Shown: positions 35,224 through 43,665 of the stretch, piece after piece | Numbering within the stretch: the stretch's first letter is position 1 | Layout of the letters: each line of letters begins with the position of its first letter | From: Variovorax sp. UMC13 | GTDB lineage: Bacteria; Pseudomonadota; Gammaproteobacteria; Burkholderiales; Burkholderiaceae_C | Direction of reading: 5' to 3' | Assembly: GCF_014170375.1 (NCBI RefSeq) | Contig: NZ_LZZW01000018.1 | Coordinates: forward strand, 62,001 to 126,000 | Length of the DNA: 64,000 nucleotides | Notes under the pieces: generated by a model | Told to the model about the DNA's origin: nothing | Seen by the model: only the letters and a program-made list of their open reading frames with translations | Database searches by the model: none | Translations under genes and position numbers: made by a program

Positions 35224-36263
35224 AGATCGGCATCGTGAACGACATGCCCCTGGCGGTCGAGGCCCTGAAACGGGTCATCGCGCTGGAGCCCAGCTTCCAG
35301 GTGATCTGGGTCGCCGGCACCGGCGCCGAGGCCGTCGAGCGCTGCGCATCGCAGCGGCCCGAGGTGGTGCTGATGGACCTTCTGATGCCGGTGATGGACG
35401 GCGTGGAGGCGACCCGCCGCATCATGGCCGAGACGCCGTGCGCCATCGTCGTCGTCAGCGGCGACGTCGCCGGGCAGACCGGCCGCGTGTTCGATGCGAT
35501 GGGCCACGGCGCGCTCGACGTCGTCGGCACGCCGGTGCTCGGGCCGGGCGACATCCGGGAGGCCGCCGCGCCGCTGCTGCGCAAGATCCGCAACGTGGGC
35601 TGGCTCATCGGCCGCTACGACCCCACGCGCGGCGCGCCGCCGCCCGCGGCCGGCCTCGGCCCGTCCGCGCCGGCGACGCGGCTGGTCGCCATCGGCGCCT
35701 CGGCCGGCGGCCCGGCCGCGCTGGCCGAATTGCTCAAGGAACTGCCGGCCGATTTCCCGGCGGCGATCGTGCTGGTGCAGCATGTGGACGCGCATTTCGC
35801 CGCCGGCATGGCCACCTGGATCGATGCCCAGACCGTGCTGCCCGTGCGGCTGGCGGTGGACGGCGAAGTGCCGCGCGTCGGCACGGTGCTGCTCGCCGGC
35901 ACCGACGACCACCTGCACCTGCGGCCCGACGGCCGCCTCTGCTACACCCACGAGCCGGCGGCCGCGCTGTACCGTCCCTCGATCGACGTGTTCTTCCAGG
36001 ACCTGGCCAGCCACTGGCGCGGCGAGGCCGTGGGCGTGCTGCTGACCGGCATGGGCCGCGACGGCGCGCAGGGCCTGAAAGCCATGCGCGAGCGCGGCTT
36101 CCTGACCATCGCCCAGGACCGCGCCAGCAGTGCGGTCTACGGCATGCCGAAGGCGGCGGCCGAGATCGACGCCGCCGCCGAGATCCGCCCCCTGCGCGAG
36201 ATCGCGACCCGGCTGATGAACTGTTTGCCGACGCTGCGCGCGCCGGCCCCCCGAGGATATTGA
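35220..36263 (+). CDS. wspF: CheB-type methylesterase WspF
   Basis: This 347-residue response regulator has an N-terminal receiver with the phospho-acceptor Asp in LMDLLMPVMDG near residue 54. The C-terminal methylesterase has Ser in GASAGG near residue 162, His in VQHVD and Asp in TGMGRDGAQG. It demethylates WspA and damps signalling. In Pseudomonas, loss of wspF gives constantly high cyclic di-GMP and wrinkled colonies. All catalytic residues are intact here. Confidence 0.92.
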   Translation: MKIGIVNDMPLAVEALKRVIALEPSFQVIWVAGTGAEAVERCASQRPEVVLMDLLMPVMDGVEATRRIMAETPCAIVVVSGDVAGQTGRVFDAMGHGALDVVGTPVLGPGDIREAAAPLLRKIRNVGWLIGRYDPTRGAPPPAAGLGPSAPATRLVAIGASAGGPAALAELLKELPADFPAAIVLVQHVDAHFAAGMATWIDAQTVLPVRLAVDGEVPRVGTVLLAGTDDHLHLRPDGRLCYTHEPAAALYRPSIDVFFQDLASHWRGEAVGVLLTGMGRDGAQGLKAMRERGFLTIAQDRASSAVYGMPKAAAEIDAAAEIRPLREIATRLMNCLPTLRAPAPRGY

Positions 36264-36264
36264 C

Positions 36265-37308
36265 ATGCTTCCGATCCCAGACCCGTCCCTGGTCCTGCCC
36301 GAGCAGGGCGCGCATTCCACGATGGTGCTGCTGGTCGACGACCAGTTCATGGTCGCTGAAGCGGTGCGCCGCGCGCTGGCCGCGGCGCCGGAGATCGCCT
36401 TCCATTTCTGCTCCGACCCCGCGCAGGCGTTGACCATCGCGGTGCAGACCCGGCCGACCGTGATCCTGCAGGACCTGGTGCTGCCCGGCGTCAACGGCCT
36501 GTCGCTGGTCGAGGCCTACCGCGCGCACCCGGTGACGCGCGACATCCCGATCATCGTGCTGTCGACCAAGGAAGACGCGGGGATCAAGAGCGCGGCCTTC
36601 AGCGCGGGCGCCAACGACTACCTGGTGAAGCTGCCCGACAGCGTGGAGCTGATCGCGCGCATCCGCTACCACTCGCGTTCCTACCTGGCGCTGATCCAGC
36701 GCGACGAGGCCTACCAGGCGCTGCGACAGAGCCAGCAGCAGCTGCTCGAATCGAACCTCGAGCTGCGTCGCCTCACCAACTCCGACGGCCTGACCGGGCT
36801 GGGCAACCGCCGCTACTTCGACGAGTACCTCGAGGCCGAGTGGGATGGCTGCGTGCGCGACGGGCGCCAGATCAGCGTGCTGATGATCGACGTCGACCAT
36901 TTCAAGGCCTTCAACGACCAGTACGGCCACGTGCCCGGCGACGAGGCGCTCAAGCGGGTGGCGCGCACCATCCTGGCCTGCTGCGACGGGTCCTCCGGCC
37001 TGGCCGCGCGCTTCGGCGGCGAGGAGTTCTCGCTGGTGCTGCCCGGCCTGCCGATCGGCGGCAGCCGGCTCATCGCGGAGAAGCTGCGCCGTGCGATCGA
37101 GGCGCTGCAGATCCCGCATTCGGCCTCGTCCTCCGGTCCGTGGCTGACGGTGAGCGTGGGGGTGAGCGCCACGGTGCCGCAGGTGCGCGGCACCTCCTCG
37201 AAGCTTGTCGAGTTGGCCGACCGCGGCCTCTACGAAGCCAAGCGCCTGGGGCGCAACCGCGTGGCGGTCGGCGACAGCGCCCTGTCCGCGGGGTCTGCCG
37301 CGGCCTGA
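36265..37308 (+). CDS. wspR: Diguanylate cyclase response regulator WspR, degenerate I-site
   Basis: This 347-residue REC-GGDEF protein starts one base after the wspF stop. Asp70 in ILQDLVLPGVNG is the expected phosphorylation site. The active site GGEEF lies at 251-255 and is intact, so cyclic di-GMP synthesis is predicted. The inhibition motif RxxD expected at 242-245 reads GSSG, which removes both key side chains for product feedback. The coiled linker (about residues 145-170) needed for oligomerisation is present. Confidence 0.92.
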   Translation: MLPIPDPSLVLPEQGAHSTMVLLVDDQFMVAEAVRRALAAAPEIAFHFCSDPAQALTIAVQTRPTVILQDLVLPGVNGLSLVEAYRAHPVTRDIPIIVLSTKEDAGIKSAAFSAGANDYLVKLPDSVELIARIRYHSRSYLALIQRDEAYQALRQSQQQLLESNLELRRLTNSDGLTGLGNRRYFDEYLEAEWDGCVRDGRQISVLMIDVDHFKAFNDQYGHVPGDEALKRVARTILACCDGSSGLAARFGGEEFSLVLPGLPIGGSRLIAEKLRRAIEALQIPHSASSSGPWLTVSVGVSATVPQVRGTSSKLVELADRGLYEAKRLGRNRVAVGDSALSAGSAAA

Positions 37309-37333
37309 TGAGCGAAGCGGGCCGGCCTTCGGC

Positions 37334-38059
37334 TCAGCCGTAGACGCTGAGCGAAGCCAGGATCTGCGTGAAGTAGTCGGTCGCCAGTTGCGTGGCCGCC
37401 TTGGCATCGCGGGCCTCGATCGCATCGACGATGGCGGTCAGTTCGCGCAGGGTCTTTTCGCGCACGATGGTGCCCACGGGGCTGTGCAGGCTGGAGCGCC
37501 CGTCGTACTGCACGGCGCGGCGGTCGGTCACCACGGCCTCGAACACCTGCATCAGGAAACGGTTGCGCGTGGCGCGGTAGATCGCCTGGTGCACGCCGTA
37601 GATCCCTTCCTTGAAGTCGATCCACTGGTCGGCATCGCGCACGGCCGCCAGGTGGTGGCGCATCAGCGCGAGGTCCTCGGCGTCGGCGCGCTGCGCGGAC
37701 AGGGCCATCATGGCCGGCTCGAACAGCAGCCGGCCTTCGAGGATCTCGCCATAGGTCGGCACGTCTTCATGGTGGGCGGCCACCGGCAGGTCGGTCTCGC
37801 TCAGCAGCTGCAACAGCGAGTCGGCCAGGAAGGTGCCGCTGCCGACCTTGCGCAGCAACAGACCCTGGCTGCTCATCATCGCCAGCGCGTGGCGCACGGT
37901 GCCGCGCGTGGTGTGGAACTGCGTCGACAGGTCGCGCTCGTTCGGCAGCTTGTCGCCGGGCTTGAGCACGCCGTCCTGTATCGACTGGAGGATCGCCCGA
38001 TAGACCTTCGATGCGGTGGCCTTGTCCTGGGCGCCGATGCGCTCCGACAGGTCGGCCAT
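37334..38059 (-). CDS. GntR-family regulator, FadR/FCD type
   Basis: This 241-residue protein has an N-terminal winged helix (LKPGDKLPNERDLSTQF, then TTRGTVRHALAMM as recognition helix) and a helical FCD ligand domain from about residue 95. I choose ATG 38059 because a promoter (TTGGTC, 16 bp, TATAAA) lies just upstream and leaves a leader of about 36 bases. Frames extending further upstream run through the promoter. Two TGGTnnACCA palindromes in the shared intergenic region point to self-control and control of the divergent operon. Confidence 0.85.
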   Translation of the reverse strand: MADLSERIGAQDKATASKVYRAILQSIQDGVLKPGDKLPNERDLSTQFHTTRGTVRHALAMMSSQGLLLRKVGSGTFLADSLLQLLSETDLPVAAHHEDVPTYGEILEGRLLFEPAMMALSAQRADAEDLALMRHHLAAVRDADQWIDFKEGIYGVHQAIYRATRNRFLMQVFEAVVTDRRAVQYDGRSSLHSPVGTIVREKTLRELTAIVDAIEARDAKAATQLATDYFTQILASLSVYG

Positions 38060-38101
38060 CGGCCCGGTGGCGGTGTTTGACGGAAGCCCGGGGGCTATGG
38101 T

Positions 38102-38128
38102 TTTATATTTCGCCAAAATGGTTGACCA
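38102..38128 (-). promoter_or_regulatory. gntR promoter overlapped by operator
   Basis: Read on the minus strand, TTGGTC, a 16-bp spacer and TATAAA (38107-38102) form a sigma-70-like promoter. TGGTTGACCA (plus strand 38119-38128), a near-palindrome of the FCD-GntR type, covers its -35. Binding would repress the regulator's own gene. Confidence 0.6.
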
Positions 38129-38193
38129 ATGATGAACTGCAATCCTAGAATAAAAACAGCTTCCTGCGTGATCTCGCAAGGAGCATGCACCAG

Positions 38194-38209
38194 AATTGGT
38201 TAACCAATT
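38194..38209. promoter_or_regulatory. Perfect GntR-type operator palindrome
   Basis: AATTGGTTAACCAATT is a perfect 16-bp palindrome containing TGGTTAACCA, the same core as the site at 38119. It lies about 80 bases before the RidA start and is well placed to control the transport operon. Confidence 0.7.
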
Positions 38210-38289
38210 GCAGTGAACGCTGCGATTTTCCCAGATAACACGGCGGCTGCACCACCTTGGGTGGCGCCAGCGCCCCAACTCCACCATTC

Positions 38290-38781
38290 ATGGCACTGGA
38301 TTCGAACACCGCGACCGACCTGACACCCGAGATGCGGCTCGCCGGCCTGGGCCTGGCCTTGCCGTCGGCCCCCGAGCCGGTGGCCAATTTCGTGGCCTGG
38401 CGGCGCGTCGGCCCGCTGCTCTATCTGTCGGGGCAGGGGCCGCTGGAGGCCGATGGGCACCTGCATGTCGGCCGCGTCGGTGAAGAGGTCGAGATCGAAG
38501 CCGCCTACCTGCACGCCCGGCTCACCGGCCTCAACCTGCTGGCCGTCGCGAAGGAGGCGCTCGGCGAACTCCGCCGGGTGCGCAGCGTGGTCAAGCTGCT
38601 GGCCTTCGTCAACGCGGCGCCGGGTTTTGCGCAGCATCCGAAGGTCATCAACGGTTGCTCCGACCTGTTCGTCGCGGTGTTCGGCGAGGCCATCGGCCGC
38701 GGCGCGCGGTCGGCGATCGGCGCGGGCTCCTTGCCCGGCAACCAGACCGTCGAGGTCGAAGCCATCCTGGAAGTGGACTGA
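38290..38781 (+). CDS. RidA/YjgF-family deaminase-like protein
   Basis: This 163-residue protein begins at ATG 38290. It belongs to the longer RidA subgroup: LYLSGQGPLEADG, then NLLAVAKEALG and LLAFVNAAPGF, ending GAGSLPGNQTVEVEAILEVD. Canonical RidA hydrolyses reactive enamine/imine products of PLP-dependent dehydratases. It is the first gene of an operon whose last gene is such a dehydratase, so the pairing is mechanistically sensible. The canonical catalytic Arg position reads Gly-Ala-Arg-Ser-Ala-Ile, so activity is plausible but unproven. Confidence 0.8.
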   Translation: MALDSNTATDLTPEMRLAGLGLALPSAPEPVANFVAWRRVGPLLYLSGQGPLEADGHLHVGRVGEEVEIEAAYLHARLTGLNLLAVAKEALGELRRVRSVVKLLAFVNAAPGFAQHPKVINGCSDLFVAVFGEAIGRGARSAIGAGSLPGNQTVEVEAILEVD

Positions 38782-38784
38782 CGC

Positions 38785-39450
38785 ATGGCCTACCAGTTCC
38801 AGTTCGAGGCGCTTGCGCCGTACACCGGACAGCTGATCGAGGGCATGGCCCATACGCTCGCGTATGCCGCATCGAGCATCGTGCTCGGCATGGCGATCGG
38901 GGTGGTGGGCGCACTGGTGCTGATCTACGGCAGCAAGCCGCTGCGCGGTGCCACCCGCGTCTACGTGGAGTTCTTCCGCAACACGCCGGCGCTGGTCCAG
39001 CTGTTCCTCATCTACTTCGGCCTGCCGAACCTCGGGCTGCGGCTCGATGCGCCGGTGGCGGGCGTGATCTCGCTGGCGCTCTACTGCGGCGCCTACATGG
39101 TCGAGGTGTTCCGCTCGGGCCTGCTCTCGGTGCCGAACGGCCTGTCCGAGGCGGGGGCGGCGCTCGGCCTGCGCCGTCGGCAGGTGCTGGTGCACGTGCT
39201 GTTCGTGCCGGCACTGCGCAACGTCTTCCCGTCGCTGGCGAGCCAGATGGTGCTGACCCTGATCGGCACCAGCCTGATCTCGCAGATCGGGGTCGAGGAC
39301 ATCTTCCACGCGGGCAGCTTCATCGATTCGCGCACCTTCCGCAGCTTCGAGGTCTACCTGGTGATCTGCGCGATGTATTTCGTGGCGGTGCAGGCCCTGC
39401 GCATCGTGCTGGGCTTCGTGCAGCGTCGCCTCTTTCCGAAGGAGTTCTGA
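38785..39450 (+). CDS. Polar amino acid ABC transporter permease (HisM/GlnP type)
   Basis: This 221-residue inner-membrane protein starts three bases after the RidA stop. About five hydrophobic segments are present, with the permease EAA loop at SEAGAALGLRRRQVLVHV and the EFFRNTPALVQLF signature of polar amino acid importers. It pairs with the next permease. Confidence 0.88.
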   Translation: MAYQFQFEALAPYTGQLIEGMAHTLAYAASSIVLGMAIGVVGALVLIYGSKPLRGATRVYVEFFRNTPALVQLFLIYFGLPNLGLRLDAPVAGVISLALYCGAYMVEVFRSGLLSVPNGLSEAGAALGLRRRQVLVHVLFVPALRNVFPSLASQMVLTLIGTSLISQIGVEDIFHAGSFIDSRTFRSFEVYLVICAMYFVAVQALRIVLGFVQRRLFPKEF

Positions 39451-39451
39451 G

Positions 39452-40108
39452 ATGCGGAGTCTCTCCATCGCCGACCTGTGGCTGATCCTCGGCGCGATCC
39501 GCTGGACCGTGGCCCTGGCACTGACCGCGCTGGTGATCGGCAGCGTGATCGCGCTCGGCATCGCCGTCGCGCGCACCTCGCGCCATGCCTGGCTGCGGGT
39601 CGTCGCGCGCATCTACGTGGAACTGGTGCAGGGGACGCCGCTGCTGGGCGTGCTGTTCCTGCTGTACTTCGGCGTGCCGATGCTGATGGGCATCCAGATC
39701 GATGCCTTCACCGCGGCGTCCATCGCCTTCTCGCTGTCGGCGGGGGCCTTCCTGGGCGAGATCTGGCGCGGCAGCGTCGAGTCGGTGTCCAAGGGGCAGT
39801 GGGAGGCCGCGGCCTGCGTCGGCCTGCGGCGCTGGCATGTGATGCGCCATGTGGTGTGGCCTCAGGCTGCCCGGGTCGCGCTCGCGCCGACGGTGAGCTA
39901 CCTGGTGCAGCTCATCAAGAACACCTCGCTGGCGGCGCTGGTCGGGCTGGTCGAGCTGACCCGTTCGGGCCAGATCGTCGCCGGCTCGACGCTCGCGCAT
40001 CTGCCGGTCTTCTGCGGCGTGGCCCTGTGCTACTTCGCCATCTGCTATCCGCTGGCTCGCCTGGCACTTTCCCTGGAAGGACGCATGCATGTCGCTCGTG
40101 CGCATTGA
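39452..40108 (+). CDS. Polar amino acid ABC transporter permease, second subunit
   Basis: This 218-residue permease begins one base after the previous stop. It shows the YVELVQGTPLLGVLF signature and the EAA loop WEAAACVGLRRWHVMRHV. It would form the heterodimeric channel with its upstream partner. Its end overlaps the ATPase gene by 20 bases. Confidence 0.88.
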   Translation: MRSLSIADLWLILGAIRWTVALALTALVIGSVIALGIAVARTSRHAWLRVVARIYVELVQGTPLLGVLFLLYFGVPMLMGIQIDAFTAASIAFSLSAGAFLGEIWRGSVESVSKGQWEAAACVGLRRWHVMRHVVWPQAARVALAPTVSYLVQLIKNTSLAALVGLVELTRSGQIVAGSTLAHLPVFCGVALCYFAICYPLARLALSLEGRMHVARAH

Positions 40109-40817
40109 ATCGGTCGAAAAGCACTTCGGTGACAACCATGTGCTGCGTGGCGTCTCGACGGAGGTCGCCAAGGGCGACATCGTGGCGCTCGTGGGCCGCA
40201 GTGGATCCGGCAAGAGCACGCTGCTGCGCTGCGTGAACGGGCTGGAGACCATCGGCTCCGGCCGCATCGTGGTCGATGGTGTCGATGTGCATGCGCCATC
40301 GACCGACCTGGCGCTGCTGCGCCAGCGCGTCGGCATGGTGTTCCAGAGCTTCAACCTGTTCCCGCACCTGTCGGCGTCGGCGAACGTCACCTTGGCGCCC
40401 GTGCTCACGAAGAAGATCACGCGCGACGAAGCCCCTGCGCTCGCCCGGCAGATGCTGGAGCGCGTCGGGCTGGGCCAGAAGCTCGATGCCATGCCGTCGC
40501 AGCTGTCGGGCGGCCAGCAGCAGCGGGTGGCGATCGCGCGTGCCCTGGCGATGTCGCCGCAGCTGATGCTGTTCGACGAAGCCACCTCGGCGCTCGACCC
40601 CGAGCTCGTGGGCGAGGTGCTGCGCGTCATGGAAGACCTCGCGCGCGAGGGCATGACCATGATGGTGGTGACGCACGAGATGGCGTTCGCACGCCGCGTC
40701 GCCTCCGAGGTGCTCTTCATGAACCAGGGCCGCATCTGGGAGCGCGGCACGCCCGAGCGAATGTTCGGCGCACCGCAGACCCCCGAGTTCCAGCAGTTCG
40801 TCCAGTCGGTCGTCTGA
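40089..40817 (+). CDS. Polar amino acid ABC transporter ATP-binding protein
   Basis: This 242-residue ATPase has Walker A GRSGSGKST, signature LSGGQQQRV, Walker B LMLFDEATSALD and the His-switch VTHEM. It is the GlnQ/HisP type and energises the two permeases. The start ATG 40089 is four bases after another ATG in the permease frame. Confidence 0.93.
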   Translation: MSLVRIESVEKHFGDNHVLRGVSTEVAKGDIVALVGRSGSGKSTLLRCVNGLETIGSGRIVVDGVDVHAPSTDLALLRQRVGMVFQSFNLFPHLSASANVTLAPVLTKKITRDEAPALARQMLERVGLGQKLDAMPSQLSGGQQQRVAIARALAMSPQLMLFDEATSALDPELVGEVLRVMEDLAREGMTMMVVTHEMAFARRVASEVLFMNQGRIWERGTPERMFGAPQTPEFQQFVQSVV

Positions 40818-40863
40818 CCGCCTTCCGTCCCTTCCCATTCCGTTCACTTCCAGGAGCCTTCCC

Positions 40864-41640
40864 ATGTCCAAACCTGCATCCCTGATCGCTGCCGCGCTGC
40901 TGTGCGCCGCGCCGTTGTTCGCGCACGCGGACAAGCTCGCCGACATCAAGTCCAAGGGCGTGATCCGCATCGCGACCACCATCGATGCGGCGCCGTGGGG
41001 CTTCACCGATGCCGCCGGGAAGCCGACCGGGCTCGACGTCGAGCTGGCGGAGAACGTGGCCAAGGCGATGGGCGTCAAGCTCGACCTGCAGCAGGTGACC
41101 GGTGCCAACCGCATTCCCTACCTGCTCTCGAACAAGGTCGACGTGGTGATCGCCGCGCTCGGCAGTTCGCCGGAACGCGCCAAGCAGGTCGCGTTCTCCA
41201 AGCCCTATGCGGCGGTGTACCTCGGCGTCTACGGCGGCAAGGGCATCGCCAAGGTCGCCAAGCCCGCCGACCTGGCCGGCCAGAGCATCGCGGTGCCCAA
41301 GGGCTCGACACCCGACCTCTCTCTCAGCGAGATGGCCCCCGGCGCCAAGCTGATCCGGCTGGAGGACACGGCCTCGACCATCTCGGCCTTCCTGTCCGGT
41401 CAGGCACCGCTGTTCGCCGAGAACAACTTCATCGCGCAGAAGGTCGCCGACGAGAACCCGGCCAAGGGCATCGAGATGAAGACGCTGCTGCGCATCAGCC
41501 CGGCGTACATGGCGGTGCAGCCGAGCGAGACCGCGCTGCTGGCCGAGATGAACAAGATCGTCGATGCCAAGACGGCCGACGGCAGCCTTGCCGCCTTGCG
41601 CCTGAAGTGGTTCAAGGACGAGCAAAAAGAAGTCAAGTAA
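40864..41640 (+). CDS. Periplasmic amino acid-binding protein (family 3)
   Basis: This 258-residue protein has a signal peptide ending FAHA-DK and the family 3 lobes beginning LADIKSKGVIRIATT. It lies 46 bases after the ATPase gene with a CAGGAG site. It sets the substrate of the importer, which the neighbouring enzymes suggest is an N-acylated or hydroxylated amino acid. The ligand cannot be read from sequence. Confidence 0.88.
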   Translation: MSKPASLIAAALLCAAPLFAHADKLADIKSKGVIRIATTIDAAPWGFTDAAGKPTGLDVELAENVAKAMGVKLDLQQVTGANRIPYLLSNKVDVVIAALGSSPERAKQVAFSKPYAAVYLGVYGGKGIAKVAKPADLAGQSIAVPKGSTPDLSLSEMAPGAKLIRLEDTASTISAFLSGQAPLFAENNFIAQKVADENPAKGIEMKTLLRISPAYMAVQPSETALLAEMNKIVDAKTADGSLAALRLKWFKDEQKEVK

Positions 41641-41650
41641 GGAGCGGCCA

Positions 41651-42673
41651 GTGAGCGAGCGCGGAACCACCGTCTTCACGGACATCGACTGGGCACGGCC
41701 CGGCAAGCAGGTCGGCCATGCATGGCTGCCGCATTCGGGGCACGCCGATGCCTGGGGCGCGGTGGCGCTTCCGCTGGCGGTCATCGGGAACGGCGAGGGC
41801 CCGACCGTGCTCGTGACCGGCGCCATCCACGGCGACGAGTACGAAGGCCCGATCGTCATCAACGAACTGATCCGCGCCCTCGAGCCTTCACAGGTCAAGG
41901 GCCGGCTGATCCTCATGCCCGCGGCCAACGCGCCGGCGCTGCGCGCGGCCTCGCGCGTGAGCCCGCTGGACGGCAAGAACCTGGCGCGCGTGTTCCCGGG
42001 CGATCCCTACGGCACGCCGACCGAGCAGATCGCCGCCTTCATCCACGACACCCTCTTTCCGCTGTGCGACGCCTATGTCGACCTGCATGCGGGCGGCAGT
42101 TCGCTGTTCATCGACGAAAGCGCCCAGGTCGTGGTCACGCCGACGCTCGATCCGGCCGTGCGCGCGCGCGCCGAGGACATGGCGCGCTGGTTCGGCGCCA
42201 AGCTCACGGTCATCACCGACAACATGGGCGATCCGCGCACCAGTTGCGGCGCGGCGGCCCATCTGGGCCTGGCGGCCATCGCCGCCGAGATGGGGGAGAA
42301 CGGCAGCGTCTCGCCGCAGGGCGTGAAGCGCACGCGCGAATGCCTTGCGCGCGTGCTGGCGCGGCTGGGCGTCGTGCCGGCGGCCCTGGCGGCCGAGCCG
42401 CCGCCAAGCCGGCGCGTGCGCATCGTGCCGCGCGGGGGCAACCTGCTGTCGCCTGGCGACGGGTACTTCGAGCCGCTGCACGGCCTGGGCGACACGGTGG
42501 CCGCGGGCGATGTCGCGGGCTACCTGCATTCGCTGACCGAGCCTGCGCTGACGCCACGCGCGTTGCGCTTCGCCGCCAGCGGCAGCATCTACTCGCAGCG
42601 CACCTTCGGCATCACGCACCAGGGCAACAGCCTCTGCGTGCTGGTCGAGGACGATGCCGAGGCGGCCGCATGA
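41651..42673 (+). CDS. Zinc deacylase, succinylglutamate desuccinylase/DoeB-like
   Basis: This 340-residue M14-like metallo-enzyme begins at GTG 41651, ten bases after the binding-protein gene. Zinc ligands fit GAIHGDEYEGP (His and Glu) near residue 60 and VDLHAGG near residue 145. It resembles N-alpha-acetyl-L-2,4-diaminobutyrate deacetylase (DoeB) of ectoine breakdown, but ectoine hydrolase and the later aminotransferase and dehydrogenase genes are absent. A deacylase acting on another N-acyl amino acid imported by the same operon is therefore likely. Confidence 0.78.
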   Translation: MSERGTTVFTDIDWARPGKQVGHAWLPHSGHADAWGAVALPLAVIGNGEGPTVLVTGAIHGDEYEGPIVINELIRALEPSQVKGRLILMPAANAPALRAASRVSPLDGKNLARVFPGDPYGTPTEQIAAFIHDTLFPLCDAYVDLHAGGSSLFIDESAQVVVTPTLDPAVRARAEDMARWFGAKLTVITDNMGDPRTSCGAAAHLGLAAIAAEMGENGSVSPQGVKRTRECLARVLARLGVVPAALAAEPPPSRRVRIVPRGGNLLSPGDGYFEPLHGLGDTVAAGDVAGYLHSLTEPALTPRALRFAASGSIYSQRTFGITHQGNSLCVLVEDDAEAAA

Positions 42674-43629
42674 GCGCCGAAGCCTTGCCCATCGTCCTCG
42701 AGGACTACCTCGCCGCCCATGCCCGCGTGGCGCCCTTCATCCGCAAGACGCCGCTGGTGCCGGCCCACCCCTGGCTGCCGGGCGATGCGAGCCAGGTCCG
42801 GTTCAAGGCCGAATGCCAGCAGGTCACCGGTTCCTTCAAGGCACGCGGCGCCTTCAACCGGGTCCTCAACCTGCCCGACGACGTGCGCCGCCAGGGCCTG
42901 GCCACCGCCTCGGGCGGCAATTTCGGCGCCGCCGTGGCCTACGTGGGCAAGACCCTGGGCCTGCCGGCCAATGTGTTCGTGATGAACACCAGCACGCCGA
43001 TCACGCGCGCCCGCATCCAGAGCCACGGCGCCAGGCTCACGGTGCACGGCGATTTCTGGGACCAGAGCTGGGACGCCGCCGGCGCCAACGTCGCCGAACA
43101 CGGCGGTGCGCTGCTGCACCCCTATGCCGACCGCGACGTGGTGATCGGGCAGGGCACGACCGCGCTCGAGATCATCGACGAATGGCCCGAGGTGGAGACC
43201 CTGGTGGTGGCGATCGGCGGGGGTGGCCTGCTGGCCGGCATCGCGCAGGCCGCGAAACTGCGCAAGCCGTCGATCCGTGTGATCGGCGTGGAGGCCGCGG
43301 GCTGCCCGACGCTGTTCACCTGCCGCGCCGAAGGCCGCATCGTCAAGCTCGAGAACGTGAAGACGATCGTGCCGATCCTGGCCGCGCGCTCGACCGAGCC
43401 GCTCAACTTCGACCTGATCGAGCGCTATGTCGACGAGATCGTGCTGGTCGATGAATCGGTAATCGAGAACGCCGCGCGCGATGCGTGGCGGCATGCCGGG
43501 CTCGCGATCGAACTCGGTGCCGCCACGGCCGTGGCCGCCGTGACCGAGCGCTGCTTCGCCCGGCGGGACGACGAAAGGATCGCGGTCGTGCTGTGCGGCA
43601 GCGGCAGCGACGGGATGCCGCGCGACTGA
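42670..43629 (+). CDS. PLP-dependent threonine dehydratase-like enzyme (EutB-like)
   Basis: This 319-residue fold-type II PLP enzyme starts in an ATGA overlap with the deacylase gene. The Schiff-base Lys lies in TGSFKARGAFN near residue 56, the phosphate-binding loop is IGGGGLLAG, and the Ser in CGSGSDG binds the pyridine nitrogen. Relatives include TdcB and the hydroxyectoine-associated EutB. It probably eliminates a beta-hydroxyl group from the freed amino acid to give an enamine for RidA. Confidence 0.82.
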   Translation: MSAEALPIVLEDYLAAHARVAPFIRKTPLVPAHPWLPGDASQVRFKAECQQVTGSFKARGAFNRVLNLPDDVRRQGLATASGGNFGAAVAYVGKTLGLPANVFVMNTSTPITRARIQSHGARLTVHGDFWDQSWDAAGANVAEHGGALLHPYADRDVVIGQGTTALEIIDEWPEVETLVVAIGGGGLLAGIAQAAKLRKPSIRVIGVEAAGCPTLFTCRAEGRIVKLENVKTIVPILAARSTEPLNFDLIERYVDEIVLVDESVIENAARDAWRHAGLAIELGAATAVAAVTERCFARRDDERIAVVLCGSGSDGMPRD

Positions 43630-43665
43630 AATCCGCACACGGCCGCGGCGACGGGGCAGGGTGCC

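Noticed and set aside
38660..43640. A complete ectoine or hydroxyectoine degradation cluster
   Set aside because: Only DoeB-like and EutB-like enzymes and an Ehu-like importer are present; ectoine hydrolase and the downstream enzymes are absent.
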